Source: Sinonovacula constricta
Taxonomy: Eukaryota; Mollusca; Bivalvia; Cardiida; Solecurtidae
Direction: 5' to 3'
DNA: 64,000 bases
Assembly (NCBI GenBank): GCA_007844125.1
Contig: CM017556.1
Coordinates: 25,151,714-25,215,713 of the forward strand
In this document: positions 61,561-64,000 of the stretch, piece after piece
Layout: every line of letters begins with the position of its first letter
Position numbering within the stretch: the stretch's first letter is position 1
The notes under the pieces: model-generated
What the model saw: only the letters and a program-made list of their open reading frames with translations
Told to the model about the DNA's origin: nothing
The model's database searches: none
Program-made: the position numbers and the translations under genes

Positions 61561-62889
61561 TACTTTGGTTGATAATAACTGCAAAATATGTGTTTCATTT
61601 GGCGTTTAAAGTCTATTTCTGTCATTTTTATGAAAAGAGCTGTTATTCCAAGTCTCGGATAGGAACAGTTGTGTGATTTAAGATGTGAATAAAATAAAAT
61701 ATGTACATATATTCTATGTATAACTCTAAAACATGTTTCCTAACGTAACGTTATTGACTGAATAAATGTCTAGTTCTTCGGTAAATATTCCAAACTATCA
61801 TGTCTTGTTGGAATCTAATGTTATTGGATGTGAAATAAATATTAAAAGGCTTTGTTTTACGTTTTTAGTGTACGGTCGTAGCAATTAGCGAGCAGGATAA
61901 AACAAAACATGTTAATTCGTGTAGAAACGTTGAACCTTTTCGGGTGGAGAGAGAATCCGCGTTAATGCATGCCATTTATTGACGGGAGACAGGAAGACTT
62001 TCATAAAATACCATATCACAAATAATTATGTTGTTCAGTCTTCATGTATTTATTATGTTTGTCATTTAAAAAAAGAAAAGAAATGTACATGGTAGGAATT
62101 GATACTGATGAAACTTGAATGGCTTTGAAGTCTTGGTAAGCTGTTTGAACGTCAATTTCGCCGAGTATGTCAGTCTTTCACGATTTCTCTGACTATATCT
62201 CCACTATAACAGCTAAACCTGATGTTTTGCGATGAAAACTTGTACTTCGACGAGCATGTCGACATACCCTGACTGCGGTGGCTAAACGGAATGGTATATA
62301 CCGATTTATTGGGTAAACCATTAATAAAGTTATTAACATAAACATTGTTAAATTCACTTTTGCAGTCACTAATTTTGCCGAATTTACTCATCACGCGGTA
62401 ACGACATGATTGCTGATGCTGACTCTGACGTTAAGAAAAGTGTTTTCTTACTTTTAGTTTCTTGTATTGCTTCATATTCGTATGTCTTGTATCAATAGAG
62501 AACGTGGAAATATATAGTATTTGTTTTCTTTCGGTTTATTAAATAACATGTTTGCATTATGAATCGCAGAACCCAAGCCGCATATTATACTCCCAAATTT
62601 GATGGACAATTAAGCTTTCCAATGCTCTTAAAAGTTAATATAATACCGGAATATTATGGTTGTTGGTATTTTTCAATTACAAAATATTGATTGACAGACT
62701 AAACGCTTCATTGTTATACATTATCAACAAAAGTTCAATTGTTTGTGATATACATGTTAATATTATAAAGATGTTTATATTAAGAAGACTGTGACATGCT
62801 GGTGTGATAGCTAGATCTGGTATTGAAAGATTTTTAATGCTTTGTTTGTATTAGTTAAATTGTGGCGTGTAAATCAGATCGAGAACATA
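61561..62889. other. Mostly AT-rich; one open minus-strand frame
   Basis: At 62170-62394 the minus strand has a 74-codon frame, less AT-rich than its surroundings, including SEFNNVYVNNFINGLPNKSV, later YTIPFSHRSQGMSTCSSKYK and CYSGDIVREIVKD. No motif is recognised and no homologous copy was found in the other array units, so coding status is unsupported. The remainder has nothing recognisable. Confidence 0.3.
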
Positions 62890-63800
62890 TCATCCATTAT
62901 AAATTTACTCTGCAATAGTAAATATTCTGCAAAATGCCATTGCATGTATTTCTAAAAAAATCCCATATTCTTCAAAAGTTAAATCTGTTCTGATCACAGT
63001 TGATCGGACAAGCACAAACATAGCTCTATTATGGCAAATTGTTTATTTATTCTTTTTAATCGGTGGTGCATTTTAAAGTTTTATAAGATCTATTGCATAT
63101 GCTTAAACATCTGTTTAATATTGATTTTTTAATTCAAATACATTATATTAAAACTACTGACGTTAATGGACAAGTTATTATCGATACCCTCTAATTTAAG
63201 GTTTGGTTGCGGAAGTAGGAAAATATTGATGCTCTGCTACATAAAACCATAATTCATTGAGTATTGATTATAAATAGTTGTTTAAGCATAAGCCGTAATG
63301 TTCCTTCAAAATGATTATAAATAGCTATGATTTACGTTTATAACTAAATAAATACATTATTAAATCATTTTTATCTGTGTGCCAATCGGTTTTGTACAAT
63401 TTTACAATCAAAAGTGTAAAACACGTTTCCAATAGCGGTGACGGGACTCATCTCGCATTGGCAGCTTTTCACTAATATTTGCCCTCTTCTCAAGCCGTGT
63501 CTATTTTGGGGGAAGGCTCCTATAGACCCCAAGTTGTCAGCATAACAAAAGCTGTGTGCTACTGTGTGTGACTTCCGGGTCTGCTCTATACACATAAGAT
63601 CCATAAACACTCTGGAAAATTTCCGGTAAGCACTTGATGTACAGCTGACAGATGTGTGCGGCATTTGGAATAACTGCCAAAAATAATCGCCTTTATATTG
63701 AAACAGTCTGAATTTACTTAAAGCGTAATTGTTTTCCTTTATTAAAATGGATTTGCAACTGTACTGCATGATATTGAATTAAACGTGCATAATATGTGCA
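62890..63800. repeat. Paired duplication F, copy 2
   Basis: Colinear with 53880-54850 through all its landmarks (see copy 1), including the E segment and the ~200 bp beyond it. Similarity is clear but with many small indels, so the duplication is not recent. The 132-codon minus-strand frame at 63371-63769 crosses this copy; because E5 is read in a different frame, that ORF is fortuitous. Confidence 0.9.
63470..63572 (-). pseudogene. E5: decayed E segment
   Basis: On the minus strand TAFVMLTTWGL is followed by a stop. Further on, in another frame, TRLEKRANISEKL matches LLEWRANIDEKL of E1. At least one frameshift and one stop are present. ACACAG again precedes the homologous start. Confidence 0.45.
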
Positions 63801-64000
63801 AACGAGTCATTGCAAGAAAGCAAAAAGTTGACATAAAAGCTTTGTAAATGCTTGTTTTTATGAGTGTGTAAACTATTTATAAAGAATTACATCGTCGCAA
63901 CAGGTGTCATATTGGTGTGGTCGGCCTATATAATAATACGTAAAACACTCAGGAATATAAAAACGCTAGTTATTTAAGTCCATTTAGTTACATGTACACT

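Noticed and set aside
63371..63769. 132-codon minus-strand frame
   Set aside because: It crosses the E5 segment in a different frame from the one conserved among E copies; it is not open in the sister copy at 54.6 kb.

Overview
The window looks like eukaryotic, probably animal, genomic DNA of intergenic or intronic character. It is strongly AT-rich (about a third G+C by eye). It is full of stop codons and carries micro- and minisatellites, a tRNA-derived SINE-like head, terminal-inverted-repeat DNA elements and exon-sized open segments bounded by GT/AG signals. I see no bacterial operon structure, rRNA or complete tRNA. The repeat landscape would fit an invertebrate such as a bivalve mollusc, but that is inference from general character, not an identification. 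No complete protein-coding gene is visible. The longest open frame (151 codons, near 34.5 kb) is largely a translated TG microsatellite.

Layout. 0-0.8 kb: decaying 41-bp minisatellite. 4.1-4.4 kb: exon-like minus-strand segment. 5.5 kb: first full copy of a dispersed repeat (here called R1). 6.4-16.9 kb: a direct duplication, copy A 6392-10004 and copy B 11675-16924. Both copies end exactly at the TA-flanked end of a ~1-kb terminal-inverted-repeat element. Copy A carries an R1 insertion that B lacks. Copy B carries a ~1.7-kb insertion that A lacks. 11.1 kb: exon-like plus-strand segment between the copies. 17-28 kb: AT-rich DNA with only decayed repeats. 29.2-30.5 kb: two minisatellites (5 x 41 bp and ~12 x 50 bp). 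33.4 kb: divergent minus-strand exon-like copy (E0). 34.4 kb: long TG/CGTG microsatellite beside dispersed repeat D. 37-39 kb: exon-like minus-strand segments and a ~200-bp tandem duplication.

42.6-63.6 kb is the most interesting part. The same blocks recur in the same order and orientation. Read on the minus strand they run U, G, E, H. E holds a short hydrophobic-basic peptide (AAFVVLT-MRLYR-like). H is a terminal-exon-like segment ending in an acidic tail (TDDDDGT..TN.EIDP..VVV, stop). Copy 1 has H at 42603-42767, E at 43160-43259, G at 47570-48085 and U at 48440-48990. Copy 2 has H at 49062-49245, E at 49710-49784, G at 50075-50600 and U at 51830-52340. Later copies keep only degraded pieces. 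I read this as a tandemly duplicated minus-strand gene, or gene 3' region, most of whose copies are pseudogenes. The parent family is not identifiable from sequence alone.

How parts relate: the window appears to have grown by local duplication (A/B, the U-G-E-H units, the 53.9/62.9-kb pair), insertion of short non-autonomous elements and satellite expansion. Functional coding content, if any, is limited to short exons whose gene models extend beyond what can be seen.
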